A stretch of DNA of 64,000 nucleotides. It comes from Danxiaibacter flavus (GTDB lineage Bacteria > Bacteroidota > Bacteroidia > Chitinophagales > Chitinophagaceae). Positions 17,018 through 26,012 of the stretch are shown here, in pieces. How positions within the stretch are numbered: position 1 is the stretch's first letter; every line of letters starts with the position of its first letter. The notes beneath the pieces are model-generated. The model made no database searches, was not told the origin of the DNA, and saw only the letters and a list, made by a program, of their open reading frames with translations. A program made the position numbers and the translations under genes. The DNA lies in assembly GCF_041060425.1 (NCBI RefSeq), contig NZ_JAULBC010000010.1:156456-220455 (forward strand). The letters run 5' to 3'.

Positions 17018-19204
17018 TTATCGTTGAACAATTTTTACCAAGACCGCATTTTCCACCGGAACATTTAAAGAAAAACTGGATTGTTCTTTTTTAATTTGCG
17101 CCAGCGTTTGGCCGGTTAAAAAATCCTTCAGTTCGTAATTACCTTGCTTAATTCCGAGTTCTTTTATTGAAAATTGTTTCGTGTATGGTTGTTTGTTGCT
17201 GAAGTTGAACATGGCAAGCATATTGGTGTCAGCTTTTAAATAGAATGCCATTTGTTGATCTATGCTATCACCATCGGCAAACTGCAGCGGAGTAAAAACT
17301 TTTGGATGGGCGAAATAATCACAGAGTGCTTTATTGTCGAGGTACTTTTTTGCCCTTTCGGCTGCAATTTCCTGCCTGAAATCAGAGCCATCTCCAAGTA
17401 TGCTGCCCATCACCATCATCGCGTAAAGGCGTACCTTAATTTCCTTCTCAGTAAGATCCGGATTTTTTTGGAAACTTTTCATAATTGCCACGTCCAGATT
17501 TGTGTATGGCCAAAGCGTTCCCTGCATCCACCACATGAAAGATCCGGTGGCCAGAGATGCTTCTGTGCTCCCATAATGCGGAAATCCTTTTTGATCATCG
17601 CGCAAATGTGAATACACATCTGTTGAGACAAAACGCGTATGCGCGTATTGATGCGGAAACATGGGCGAAATAGCCTGGGTGATAAAAATATCCGGCCCCA
17701 TAATGGAATCGATCAGGTGCTTAACCATCTTCATGCCCCTATTATAGGCTTGCATGCCCGATTTTACAGAACTGTCATAACGGGTAGTAGATTCTAGCGC
17801 TCCCGCAGAAAGAAAGTCAATCTTTAGGAATTTAGCCTTGATGGCTTTAGCCTTCAATAGAGATTGAATAACAGAAAGCCTTACTGCAGGATGTGTGGGG
17901 TCGATAGCATAGGCACCGAAATCGCCCTGCTTATAAAAAATTGGTCTGCCTTCTTTATCATGCAGCACCACATCGCGAAGAACGGCATCAGAGCCCTTGA
18001 TTTTGGAGTCCATGGCGTCGCGCCAGGTCCACACTGCGAAGGGAATAAAGTAAAAACCCATTTGCTGATTGTTCTTTGCGCCATGCTCTCCGATTGATTT
18101 TAAGACTTCTGTACTATAAATCTTCTGATCATAAGAGTCGATACTGAGTACAGGTTTATGGCTATTTAAATTGGTTAATGATGCAATGAAGTCGGAGATC
18201 TTCAATACATCACCCGGTTGCATAATATTTCTCGCTCCTAAAACATCTTCCACGCCAAAACTGTTCCAGTACATAGGCGCTTCGCCTTTCCATTGCAGAC
18301 TTCCATTGAATTGTACGTTGGCTTCGCCGTAACCGCGGAACGCTGTACGCACATCCTTATTGCTGCAGATGTAGATAGTTGGTGATGAAACAGTAGGGCC
18401 CTGCATCATACCATGCGGTACAAGATCATGGGTGCCGTCGTAGCCGCCGTATAGGGGCGGAAGTGATTTATTGTCAGCCGTTGCTGCACCGCCATAAATC
18501 AACAAAGAGTCAAGCGTTCCGGCGGCAGTGCCTGTTTTGTATACAATGCCTGTTTTCCAGAAATCATGTTCAATGCTTCCGGCTACTATGCCGTTCATGT
18601 TGTTGTTGTCATACACCGCAAACAGTTCGTAGCCAGTGCCGGATGCGTTGGGCCATTTTCTTGAGACAGAACCAACCCAATTATCATTATCGAACGGCAC
18701 ATCCAATAAACGGGGATCTGTGCTTTGAATTTGAAATTTTCCAACGTGTGATGGCAATATTGCTACAGGCGAAATATTGCGCGTTGCTATATAGTGGTCT
18801 TTGCCGGCTTTAGCTTCTACACTGACCAGCAGCATTGGACTATTTTCAAATACCTTAATGTGTTGAATTAGACTGATGTTGTCTTTACTTCCGTTGTGTG
18901 TTATGTCTATATGTAATCCCTTTCCGTTCTTTTCATTTACCTCTTGTGAACTAACGGTATGCTTTGGGAAGTTGTCAGAAAAAAGCATTCCTTTTACACT
19001 GTCTTCAACATACGCGACAGTATTATGCAGATTGATGTTGTTATCAAAACGATAACTGATCTTACCGTTTTTCGTATTGACAATAATCTTTGCGGATCCA
19101 TTCGAAATAACGGTGCTGTCTTTATACTGCTTTATTGATTGAGCATGTAGCGTACACTGCGACAGCGCAGCAAACGCAACAAAGACAAATTTTTTGTATG
19201 CCAT
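17018..19204 (-). CDS. Clan GH-D glycoside hydrolase, putative alpha-galactosidase-like
   Basis: The 728-residue protein has a Sec signal (FVFVAFAALSQCTLHAQ). An N-terminal beta-sandwich of about 300 residues is followed by a TIM barrel with KFLKIDFLSAGALE, where D463 sits at the nucleophile position typical of clan D (GH27/GH31/GH36). GSILGDGSDFRQE further on may include the acid/base. A C-terminal beta-domain follows (AMFNFSNKQPYTKQFSIKELG). Sequence style is GH36-like but divergent, so the exact family and anomeric substrate are open. It lies 19 bases downstream of the GH36 gene and surely shares its transcript. Confidence 0.75.
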   Translation of the reverse strand: MAYKKFVFVAFAALSQCTLHAQSIKQYKDSTVISNGSAKIIVNTKNGKISYRFDNNINLHNTVAYVEDSVKGMLFSDNFPKHTVSSQEVNEKNGKGLHIDITHNGSKDNISLIQHIKVFENSPMLLVSVEAKAGKDHYIATRNISPVAILPSHVGKFQIQSTDPRLLDVPFDNDNWVGSVSRKWPNASGTGYELFAVYDNNNMNGIVAGSIEHDFWKTGIVYKTGTAAGTLDSLLIYGGAATADNKSLPPLYGGYDGTHDLVPHGMMQGPTVSSPTIYICSNKDVRTAFRGYGEANVQFNGSLQWKGEAPMYWNSFGVEDVLGARNIMQPGDVLKISDFIASLTNLNSHKPVLSIDSYDQKIYSTEVLKSIGEHGAKNNQQMGFYFIPFAVWTWRDAMDSKIKGSDAVLRDVVLHDKEGRPIFYKQGDFGAYAIDPTHPAVRLSVIQSLLKAKAIKAKFLKIDFLSAGALESTTRYDSSVKSGMQAYNRGMKMVKHLIDSIMGPDIFITQAISPMFPHQYAHTRFVSTDVYSHLRDDQKGFPHYGSTEASLATGSFMWWMQGTLWPYTNLDVAIMKSFQKNPDLTEKEIKVRLYAMMVMGSILGDGSDFRQEIAAERAKKYLDNKALCDYFAHPKVFTPLQFADGDSIDQQMAFYLKADTNMLAMFNFSNKQPYTKQFSIKELGIKQGNYELKDFLTGQTLAQIKKEQSSFSLNVPVENAVLVKIVQR

Positions 19205-19223
19205 CTTCTTTGTTTAAGCTGAA

Positions 19224-21398
19224 TTATTGTTGTGTGAGTTCTATTACTGCGCTTTCAAATTCATTGTACATGTTGAATGCGAGACCGTGCGTCATCAGAA
19301 AATCACCTGAAAAAGATTTTCCTTCATAGTCATTGAGTCTACTGAAGCTGCCTTTGTTTAGTTCTGCAATCTTATACATGGCATCTTTTTTCAAACCTTT
19401 CAGGTATAAAACAGATTTATCGCCATAGATACTTTTGTGCAGCAGATAAGAAAATACTATGGCCTTATCCTGTTTTTCTGTTACATACATCTGGGCAGTT
19501 CTGTCTGAAGTATATGGCGACAATAAACGGTACAAATCCCCATGTAGCACAACGTCGCGAATACTGTTTTTGTAAGTTTGAATTGCCTTCTTTGAAAATA
19601 TTTTTTCATCTTCCGTCATTTGCATCGGCTGAAGATCCATTCCCAACTTGCCTGTCATGGCAACATCAAACCGGAACTTCAGCGGCGTTGTTCTTCCGGT
19701 AATATGATTCGGTGTGACAGATACGTGTGAAGCAAGTCCAACCGCCGGGAAGAAATGCAATAATCCCCATTGGATCTTTATTCTATCTAATGCATCTGTA
19801 TTATCGCTTGGCCAGTATTCCTGGAAGTAAGGCATTGTTGCATAATCCATTCTGCCGCCACCGCCTGAACACACCATCATTGTAACAGAAGGGAAATTCT
19901 TTCTTACTTTTTCCATGATGCGGATGATGGCGCGGGAGTAATCGATAAATAGATGCGATTGTTTATCCTTGCCGAGATATGCAGAGCCAGGATTTGTAAC
20001 ATAGCGGTTGCAATCCCATTTAATATAACTAATGCCTTTGTTTTCACGTAAAAGGTTATCAATGCAGCCATATACATATGCTTCTACTTTTGGATTGGCT
20101 AAGTCAAGAATTAGCTGATTGCGTTGCGGATCGATAACCCTGTTTGGTGCACTAATCGCCCAGTCGGGATGCTTTTCATATAATTCGCTTTTAGGGTTTA
20201 CCATTTCGGGTTCTATCCAGATGCCGAATTTTAAATTATTCTTTTGGCATTGTTCTGTAAGATATGAAATGCCATGTGGCAATTTCTTTTTGTTTACTTC
20301 CCAATCTCCAAGCCCTGCATCATCATTGTTGCGTGGGTATTTGTTGCCGAACCAGCCATCGTCAAGCAGAAAAAGATCGAATCCCATGTTGCCTGCTTCT
20401 TTGATGATGTCTGTAAGTTTTTGTTCATCGAAATTAAAATAGGTTGCTTCCCAATTATTCAATAATACGTCACGGCTACCATAACCATCGGTAATGCCAT
20501 ACTTTCTTGCCCACCTGTGAAAGCGCCTGGTTATTTCCCCCGCTCCGTTCATTGTATATGTGTGCAGGAATGATGCGGTTTTAAAAGTATCATTTGTAGC
20601 AATTGTGTATTGTGAAGCGTAAGGATTTATTCCGCTTACAACATGCAGTTTTTTATCCTGATCGACATCAAACTTCAATTGCCAGCTGCCTGGCCAGGCG
20701 AGCGTTCCGCCAATTGCTTCTCCGGTTTCCTCAGCCAGTTGCTGATTAAGAGAAAGCAAAAAAGATGGATTAGAATGCTGGTTGCTGCGTACACCAAGTT
20801 TGGAATCAATAATCTTTGTTCCTTCATGCAACGGCTCTTCAATCATATTAAACTCTTTCGCCCAATCGCCATAATAATAAGAGAGATAATATGATTGAGA
20901 TTGGAACGAAAGATCTGCAGAAGCAAAATCGAACAACGTTACCGGTGCTTTTTCTTTGTTGATGATTTCAGTCCATTGCTCGATGATATTTTCATCTAGG
21001 TATGCCTTGTAGTTGAGCACAACATTGGTAGCATAGTAGCTGTCGCTCAAAATAATCTTAGTAAGTGTTGTATTGGCGCCGGATTGCGAAATTGCATGTG
21101 ATTTATAAACCAGGTTAGTTGTTGTGTTGCCATCATTGTGAGTAAGCCTCAATGCTACATTTTCAGCATACCGGCCGTAACTCGTGTAGGCATCGTTGCC
21201 TGAGGCTGTTAAGTCTTTCAGAAAATCTGTATTGATCTGTTTGCCGTAGTAAACTTGTTTGAGATGGCCATCTTTATCTACGCCCAGAAGCAGCATATTT
21301 TCCTTCGTGTCAATCTTAATAGTCTGTACATACTGTGCAAAAAGACTATTTATGCTAAAAACAATACAAGCAAGAACAAAGGGCAACCGGTAAGGCAT
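19224..21398 (-). CDS. GH36 alpha-galactosidase
   Basis: The product is an exported enzyme of 724 residues from the ATG at 21398 (MPYRLPFVLACIVFSINSLFAQ, Sec signal), preferred over the in-frame start 36 bases upstream. All GH36 landmarks are present: LFLLDDGWFG, LKFGIWIEPEMVNP, the nucleophile D462 in IKWDCNR and the acid/base candidate D532 in PSDNTDA, followed by an antiparallel C-terminal domain. It hydrolyses terminal alpha-galactosyl residues in oligosaccharides or side chains. It is the first gene of a minus-strand operon, divergent from the AraC regulator, with a predicted operator and -7-like element upstream. Confidence 0.93.
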   Translation of the reverse strand: MPYRLPFVLACIVFSINSLFAQYVQTIKIDTKENMLLLGVDKDGHLKQVYYGKQINTDFLKDLTASGNDAYTSYGRYAENVALRLTHNDGNTTTNLVYKSHAISQSGANTTLTKIILSDSYYATNVVLNYKAYLDENIIEQWTEIINKEKAPVTLFDFASADLSFQSQSYYLSYYYGDWAKEFNMIEEPLHEGTKIIDSKLGVRSNQHSNPSFLLSLNQQLAEETGEAIGGTLAWPGSWQLKFDVDQDKKLHVVSGINPYASQYTIATNDTFKTASFLHTYTMNGAGEITRRFHRWARKYGITDGYGSRDVLLNNWEATYFNFDEQKLTDIIKEAGNMGFDLFLLDDGWFGNKYPRNNDDAGLGDWEVNKKKLPHGISYLTEQCQKNNLKFGIWIEPEMVNPKSELYEKHPDWAISAPNRVIDPQRNQLILDLANPKVEAYVYGCIDNLLRENKGISYIKWDCNRYVTNPGSAYLGKDKQSHLFIDYSRAIIRIMEKVRKNFPSVTMMVCSGGGGRMDYATMPYFQEYWPSDNTDALDRIKIQWGLLHFFPAVGLASHVSVTPNHITGRTTPLKFRFDVAMTGKLGMDLQPMQMTEDEKIFSKKAIQTYKNSIRDVVLHGDLYRLLSPYTSDRTAQMYVTEKQDKAIVFSYLLHKSIYGDKSVLYLKGLKKDAMYKIAELNKGSFSRLNDYEGKSFSGDFLMTHGLAFNMYNEFESAVIELTQQ

Positions 21399-21431
21399 AA
21401 CAATCGTTTTAATGTTAGTTAAACTTATTGT

Positions 21432-21439
21432 CAAATGTC
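21432..21439 (-). promoter_or_regulatory. Candidate -7 element for the galactosidase operon
   Basis: On the minus strand GACATTTG matches the Bacteroidota -7 consensus TAnnTTTG at all fixed positions but the first. It lies 24 bases downstream of the predicted AraC operator and about 33 bases before the GH36 start. Confidence 0.5.
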
Positions 21440-21463
21440 GCCGATGTACACAGAATAAAGAAT

Positions 21464-21496
21464 GGGTTATTTTACGAAAAGGATGGATTATTTTAT
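21464..21496. promoter_or_regulatory. Predicted AraC operator (paired direct repeats, 21-bp period)
   Basis: On the minus strand ATAAAATAATCC and GTAAAATAACCC are direct half-sites separated by 9 bases, so two helical turns apart, as is usual for AraC-type regulators. A 17-base exact inverse copy of the distal part occurs upstream of susC (22682-22698) with the same arrangement. The site lies between the galactosidase operon and the regulator gene, so it may serve both. Confidence 0.65.
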
Positions 21497-21528
21497 TCTT
21501 TTTTAAATTGCATTAAAACCGGCGTTAA

Positions 21529-22422
21529 ATGAAAAGAACGGCGCTAAGAAAACGAGAAGGATTCGAAGGACAGCTTCTGATTGTGCTTCCAAAGAAAATT
21601 GTATCCGACTTTCTAACAAAAGATCCAATTACCAGGCAGGTGTATATTACAGATATAGGATATTACCCAAAGGCCTATGGGCACTACGTTGAACGGCCGG
21701 CCGGGGTAGGACAGAACATCCTGATCTATTGTGTGGAGGGGAATGGTTGGGTAGAGATTAATAAAAAGAAAGTGGAAATAGCTCCTTCACAGTTTACTGT
21801 TATTCCGGCAAATATGTCGCACAAGTATGGTGCGAGTGAAAATGAACCATGGACAATATACTGGATACATTTTAAAGGGGATGTTTCAGCTGCCATAGTA
21901 GATCTTATTATGGAAGGATCGAAAAAATTAAGGCCGAGACTATCTTATAATGAAAATCGCATCAAGCTTTTCCAGGAGATCTATAGCAATTTGGAGAATG
22001 GTTATAGTGATGATAACCTGCGTTATGTGAATATGATCTTCTATCATTTTCTTTCATCCATTGCTTATGAGGATAAATTTAATAATGCTGCAAAAACAGA
22101 AGAAGATGATATTATAGCAAATACTATTCAGCTCATGCAAAAGAAGCTGCATACAGTTTTTGCACTGGACGATTTCGCGCGTATGGCCAATCTTTCCACG
22201 TCGCATTTTTCCGCTGTATTCCGCAAAAAGACTGGCTATGCGCCGATTGAATACTACAATCATTTGAAGGTGCAGAAGGCTTGCCAGTACTTATCATTTT
22301 CTACTAGTAGTGTTAAGGAGATTGCGTATAATCTCGGCATAGATGATCCTTATTATTTTTCGAGAATGTTTACGAAGTTGATGGGCGTATCGCCGAGTGA
22401 GTATAGAAATAAAACAACGTAG
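21529..22422 (+). CDS. AraC family transcriptional regulator with cupin sensor domain
   Basis: The 297-residue protein has an N-terminal AraC_binding cupin (about residues 25-160: GQNILIYCVEGNGWVEI, FTVIPANMSHKYGASE, PWTIYWIHFKGD) that would bind a sugar. A C-terminal double helix-turn-helix follows (about 195-295: DDFARMANLSTSHFSAVFRKKTGYAPIEY, then VKEIAYNLGIDDPYYFSRMFTKLMGVSPSEYR). It is divergent from the galactosidase operon and immediately upstream of susC. It is the obvious regulator of this locus and probably a sugar-responsive activator. Confidence 0.92.
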   Translation: MKRTALRKREGFEGQLLIVLPKKIVSDFLTKDPITRQVYITDIGYYPKAYGHYVERPAGVGQNILIYCVEGNGWVEINKKKVEIAPSQFTVIPANMSHKYGASENEPWTIYWIHFKGDVSAAIVDLIMEGSKKLRPRLSYNENRIKLFQEIYSNLENGYSDDNLRYVNMIFYHFLSSIAYEDKFNNAAKTEEDDIIANTIQLMQKKLHTVFALDDFARMANLSTSHFSAVFRKKTGYAPIEYYNHLKVQKACQYLSFSTSSVKEIAYNLGIDDPYYFSRMFTKLMGVSPSEYRNKTT

Positions 22423-22423
22423 G

Positions 22424-22460
22424 ATGTAAGATGTCAGATGTACGATGTTAGATGTTGTGC
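22424..22460. repeat. ATGTNNG heptamer tract
   Basis: Consecutive 7-base words ATGTAAG, ATGTCAG, ATGTACG, ATGTTAG and ATGTTGT start one base after the AraC stop codon. An inverse-sense tract (CATCGTA, CATCTAA, CATCGTA, CACCGTA) follows at 22644-22671. Confidence 0.75.
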
Positions 22461-22489
22461 TGTCTTACAATTTGTAATGCTATCACATC

Positions 22490-22536
22490 ATGCATAACTT
22501 GTCCTACATCTTGAAGATGTAGGACAAGTTATGCAT
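22490..22536. repeat. 47-base perfect palindrome, GTCCTACA family
   Basis: Two 23-base arms pair perfectly around a single central G. The arms contain ATGCATAACTT then GTCCTACATCTT. The inner core is shared with the palindrome at 58513. Position 3' of the AraC gene suggests terminator use, but there is no adjacent T run, so it may be a mobile REP-type element. Confidence 0.8.
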
Positions 22537-22643
22537 ACGGTTTGTTCCGCTTCCGGCAAGCCTTGCAGAGATTGATAGATTCGCAAAAACATCGCACTGT
22601 TACACCTGAGTACTTCGTAACTCATACTTTGTACTTGCAATCA

Positions 22644-22678
22644 CATCGTACATCTAACATCGTACACCGTACATTTCT
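22644..22678. repeat. CATCGTA heptamer tract
   Basis: The words CATCGTA, CATCTAA, CATCGTA, CACCGTA and CATTTCT run in 7-base register. They are the complement of the ATGT-type tract at 22424 and lie immediately before the predicted susC operator. Confidence 0.65.
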
Positions 22679-22681
22679 ATC

Positions 22682-22714
22682 ATAAAATAATCCATCCTAT
22701 TCATAAGATTATCT
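22682..22714. promoter_or_regulatory. Predicted AraC operator upstream of susC
   Basis: Half-sites ATAAAATAATCC and ATAAGATTATCT are direct repeats with a 21-base period. The 9-base spacer ATCCTATTC is nearly the same as in the galactosidase site (ATCCTTTTC). Relative to the downstream gene, both orientation and distance to a -7-like element equal those at the galactosidase promoter. Confidence 0.65.
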
Positions 22715-22738
22715 ATTTTTTGAAGACTGCATGCAATC

Positions 22739-22745
22739 TAATTTG
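22739..22745 (+). promoter_or_regulatory. Candidate -7 element for susC
   Basis: TAATTTG resembles TAnnTTTG with one spacer base fewer. It begins 24 bases after the operator. This leaves an untranslated leader of about 190 bases before the susC start, in which I see no further structure. Confidence 0.4.
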
Positions 22746-22942
22746 CATCATAATAATTACTCTTTAACAGGAAGGTAATTAGCATGATTGCCATATGATA
22801 TTGCTGAGCCAATTCAATTATATCCCGTCATCTAAATAACTATCCTGCTGAGCTATCATGTAATTGTCCATCAAAAACCAGATGTTGTTATGATGTAATC
22901 ATCTGTGCCTGATCCTTCTTTTAAAAATCATAACCAGTCATT

Positions 22943-25900
22943 ATGAAAAGTAGATTATTGCTTATGCTATTGTTGTGCCTGCCATCGATGTACCTGATGG
23001 CACAGACCACAACTACCATCAATGGAAAAATCATTGACAAAAAAAATGGAGCACCTGTTCCGGGTGCAATGATTTCACTGAAATCAAATCCCAAAAAAAT
23101 TACCACATCCAATGAAGCTGGACAGTTCACAATTGACGTCCCTTCACAGTCAGAAACATTATTGATTCATTCAATCGGCTACAAAGACCAGGAAGTTCCT
23201 GCAGGTGATGGCTCCGCACTTACTGTTAGTCTTGAACCGGGCGACAACGGCAGTCTTGAAGAAGTTGTTGTTGTGGGTGTTGTAATGAAGAAAAAGGACT
23301 TGACCGGTGCAGTTTCTTCTATCAATTCAGATAAGATTGCGCAAACACCTACCACAAGTATCAACCAGGCTATGCAAGGCAAAATGCCTGGGGCACGCAT
23401 CGTGTCTAATCCTACTCCTGGTGCAGATGCATCTATTAAAATCCGCGGTAACAACTCCATCCAGTTTGGCACTAATCCAATATTTGTTGTGGACGGAACA
23501 ATCATTGATGGCAACTTCAATACATTAAATCCTGACGACATTGCTTCTGTGGAAGTATTAAAAGACGCTTCCGCGACAGCTATTTACGGTTCAAGAGGTG
23601 CCAATGGTGTTGTACTTGTAACAACAAAAAAAGGAAAGAAGGGCGTTGGGAACATTTCATTTAACAGTTGGGTTGGATGGCAGTGGTTCAGCAAAAAGAT
23701 GGACCTGATGAATGCACACGATTTGTATAATCTACGTGTTGATGCTTATGCCAATAAATACATGGAAGAAAATCCGAATGGCGACAGACAGAAATATATT
23801 GATGCAATTACCAGCGATACCGGAAATGTTTTTGCTGCGTATGAACAACAAACTTATAAAGAAGGCAAATCATATGATTGGTTAAAGCCTGTAACGCAGA
23901 GTGGTGTACAGCAAAATTATACACTTAGTTTCTCTGGTGGTTCCGATAAAGGAACTTACCTGGTAAGCCTTAATTACACTGATCAGAAAGGGTTGATAAA
24001 AACATCCGACTACAAACGTTTTGGTGGAAGGGTAAACGTTGAACAGAATGTAAAGTCATGGCTAAAGATTGGTACAAACACAAGCTTTATCCGTTCTACG
24101 AATGATGTACCAAGTGGCGATGTGTTTAACATGGCCATCAATGCAAACCCGTTGTTACCGATAAACGATACGATGCAATACCTGAAGTGGGCGGACATCA
24201 CTGATCAGGGTTGGTATAATCCTATCAAGAGTCTTTCGCTTATCAGCAACAACAATATGAACAGGCTGATCTCGTCTAACTATATCAGCCTTAATCCTGT
24301 TAAGTATCTGACTATCCGTTCTACTTTGTCCGCAGATATAATGGATCAGCAGAACTATTCTTATGTGCCTATCGGAACAGGACAGGATACACGCGGAAGC
24401 AACCACGGTAGTGCAACGCATTACAAGGCTGAAACGTATAGCTGGCAATGGGATAACACAGCATCTTATAGCAGGTATTTCGGAAGGAGCTCTGTAAATG
24501 CGATGGTGGGTGCATCTCTGCAACAGAAGAATTCTAACTACAACCAGGTAAATGCATATGGATTTCCCAGCAATGATTTCACTTACATGAATCTTGGTGC
24601 GGCTTATTCAAGGGATAAATTTAGTCTGGGTTCTGGCTTTGTAACGAACACTTTGGCTTCTTATCTTGGCCGTGTTGATTACTCTTTCGATAACAAATAT
24701 TTCGCGACAGCTACATTGCGTTATGATGGTTCTTCAAGGTTTGCGCCGGGCAACCAATGGGGTGCATTCCCATCACTGGCTCTTGGTTGGGATATGTCAC
24801 GCGAAAACTTCATGAAAGATATCTCATGGATCAACAGGCTTAAATGGCGTGCAGGATATGGTATTGCAGGTAATCAGAACATTCCTGACTATGCATTTGT
24901 CAGCCAGTATTCACCGGTATATTCCAATGGTCAGGTTACATATAATTCAGATGGCAGGAAAGGCAATCCAAATCTTTCATGGGAAAAACAAAAACAACTT
25001 GACATCGGCCTCGAACTTGTATTGCTGAAAAATCGCCTGAACATTACAGCAGATTACTTCAATATCGTTAACAAAGACCTGTTGATGGTGCAGACGCTCA
25101 ATACTACATCAGGATTTAGCAACCAGGTGTCTAACGTTGGAGCACTTAAAAACACAGGTGTTGAAGTGAATGTGAACTATGCCGTAATTCAGAAGAAGGA
25201 TCTCCAGTGGAATGTAATGGTGAACTTTTCATCAGATAAGAACAGGATCACTAAACTTTACGGACAAACGCAAGCCATTTATAACAAAGGCGGATTTACT
25301 GGCGTAGAAATTCAACGCACAGGCAACTTATTTGTAGGGGAATCATTAAACAACATTTATACTTACAAATTTGATAAGATTGCCCAGGAAGGTGATAAGG
25401 ACGCTTTGAACGGCTACAATTTTGCAGGGCGAATGGTGCATCCTGGTGATATAGTTCCTGTTGACAGAAATGGCGATAAAGTGATTGATGATAAGGATCG
25501 TTATGTTGTTGGTAAACTTGATCCCAAATTTTATGGTGGCTTTGGAACTGATCTCACTTACAAAGCTTTTTCATTAAATCTTTTCTTCAATTACTCTTCA
25601 GGTCTTAAGCGTATCTCCAGCTTTTATGAAAGTATGTTGAGTTCCGGTGGTATGCTGGCTGTATCTCATGTAGATATGCTTAACCGTTGGACACCCACAA
25701 ATACAAACACAAACATCCCTCGTGCGATGTACGGTATTGCGAGGTTTAATCCGGGTGAAACAGATCTGGCCATTCAGAATGCTTCATTCATCAGGCTTTC
25801 TACTGCAACGCTTTCGTATACTCTCCCAAAAAGTGCAGCAGGCCATATGTTCCTGGATAATGCAAGAATTTATGTTACAGGAACTAACCTCTTATTGTTT

Positions 25901-25987
25901 ACAAAAGATAAGGGTTTTGATCCGGAAACCGGTGACGGCTTTCCTAACAACAGGTCTATCGTTGTTGGTTTAAATCTCAACTTATAA
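22943..25987 (+). CDS. SusC/RagA family TonB-dependent receptor
   Basis: The outer-membrane glycan importer has 1014 residues. In order: Sec signal (MKSRLLLMLLLCLPSMYLMAQ), a carboxypeptidase-regulatory-like domain (TINGKIIDKKNGAPVPGAMISLK to GYKDQEV), a TonB box region (SLEEVVVVG), a plug (LTGAVSSINSDKIAQTP to ASVEVLKDASATAIYGSRGANGVVLVTTKKG, the SusC signature), and a 22-strand barrel ending in VVGLNLNL. It forms a pedal-bin complex with the SusD lipoprotein encoded 25 bases downstream and takes up oligosaccharides using energy from TonB-ExbBD. Confidence 0.96.
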   Translation: MKSRLLLMLLLCLPSMYLMAQTTTTINGKIIDKKNGAPVPGAMISLKSNPKKITTSNEAGQFTIDVPSQSETLLIHSIGYKDQEVPAGDGSALTVSLEPGDNGSLEEVVVVGVVMKKKDLTGAVSSINSDKIAQTPTTSINQAMQGKMPGARIVSNPTPGADASIKIRGNNSIQFGTNPIFVVDGTIIDGNFNTLNPDDIASVEVLKDASATAIYGSRGANGVVLVTTKKGKKGVGNISFNSWVGWQWFSKKMDLMNAHDLYNLRVDAYANKYMEENPNGDRQKYIDAITSDTGNVFAAYEQQTYKEGKSYDWLKPVTQSGVQQNYTLSFSGGSDKGTYLVSLNYTDQKGLIKTSDYKRFGGRVNVEQNVKSWLKIGTNTSFIRSTNDVPSGDVFNMAINANPLLPINDTMQYLKWADITDQGWYNPIKSLSLISNNNMNRLISSNYISLNPVKYLTIRSTLSADIMDQQNYSYVPIGTGQDTRGSNHGSATHYKAETYSWQWDNTASYSRYFGRSSVNAMVGASLQQKNSNYNQVNAYGFPSNDFTYMNLGAAYSRDKFSLGSGFVTNTLASYLGRVDYSFDNKYFATATLRYDGSSRFAPGNQWGAFPSLALGWDMSRENFMKDISWINRLKWRAGYGIAGNQNIPDYAFVSQYSPVYSNGQVTYNSDGRKGNPNLSWEKQKQLDIGLELVLLKNRLNITADYFNIVNKDLLMVQTLNTTSGFSNQVSNVGALKNTGVEVNVNYAVIQKKDLQWNVMVNFSSDKNRITKLYGQTQAIYNKGGFTGVEIQRTGNLFVGESLNNIYTYKFDKIAQEGDKDALNGYNFAGRMVHPGDIVPVDRNGDKVIDDKDRYVVGKLDPKFYGGFGTDLTYKAFSLNLFFNYSSGLKRISSFYESMLSSGGMLAVSHVDMLNRWTPTNTNTNIPRAMYGIARFNPGETDLAIQNASFIRLSTATLSYTLPKSAAGHMFLDNARIYVTGTNLLLFTKDKGFDPETGDGFPNNRSIVVGLNLNL

Positions 25988-26012
25988 TTAATACGCCTTA
26001 AAAGAAATTTTT

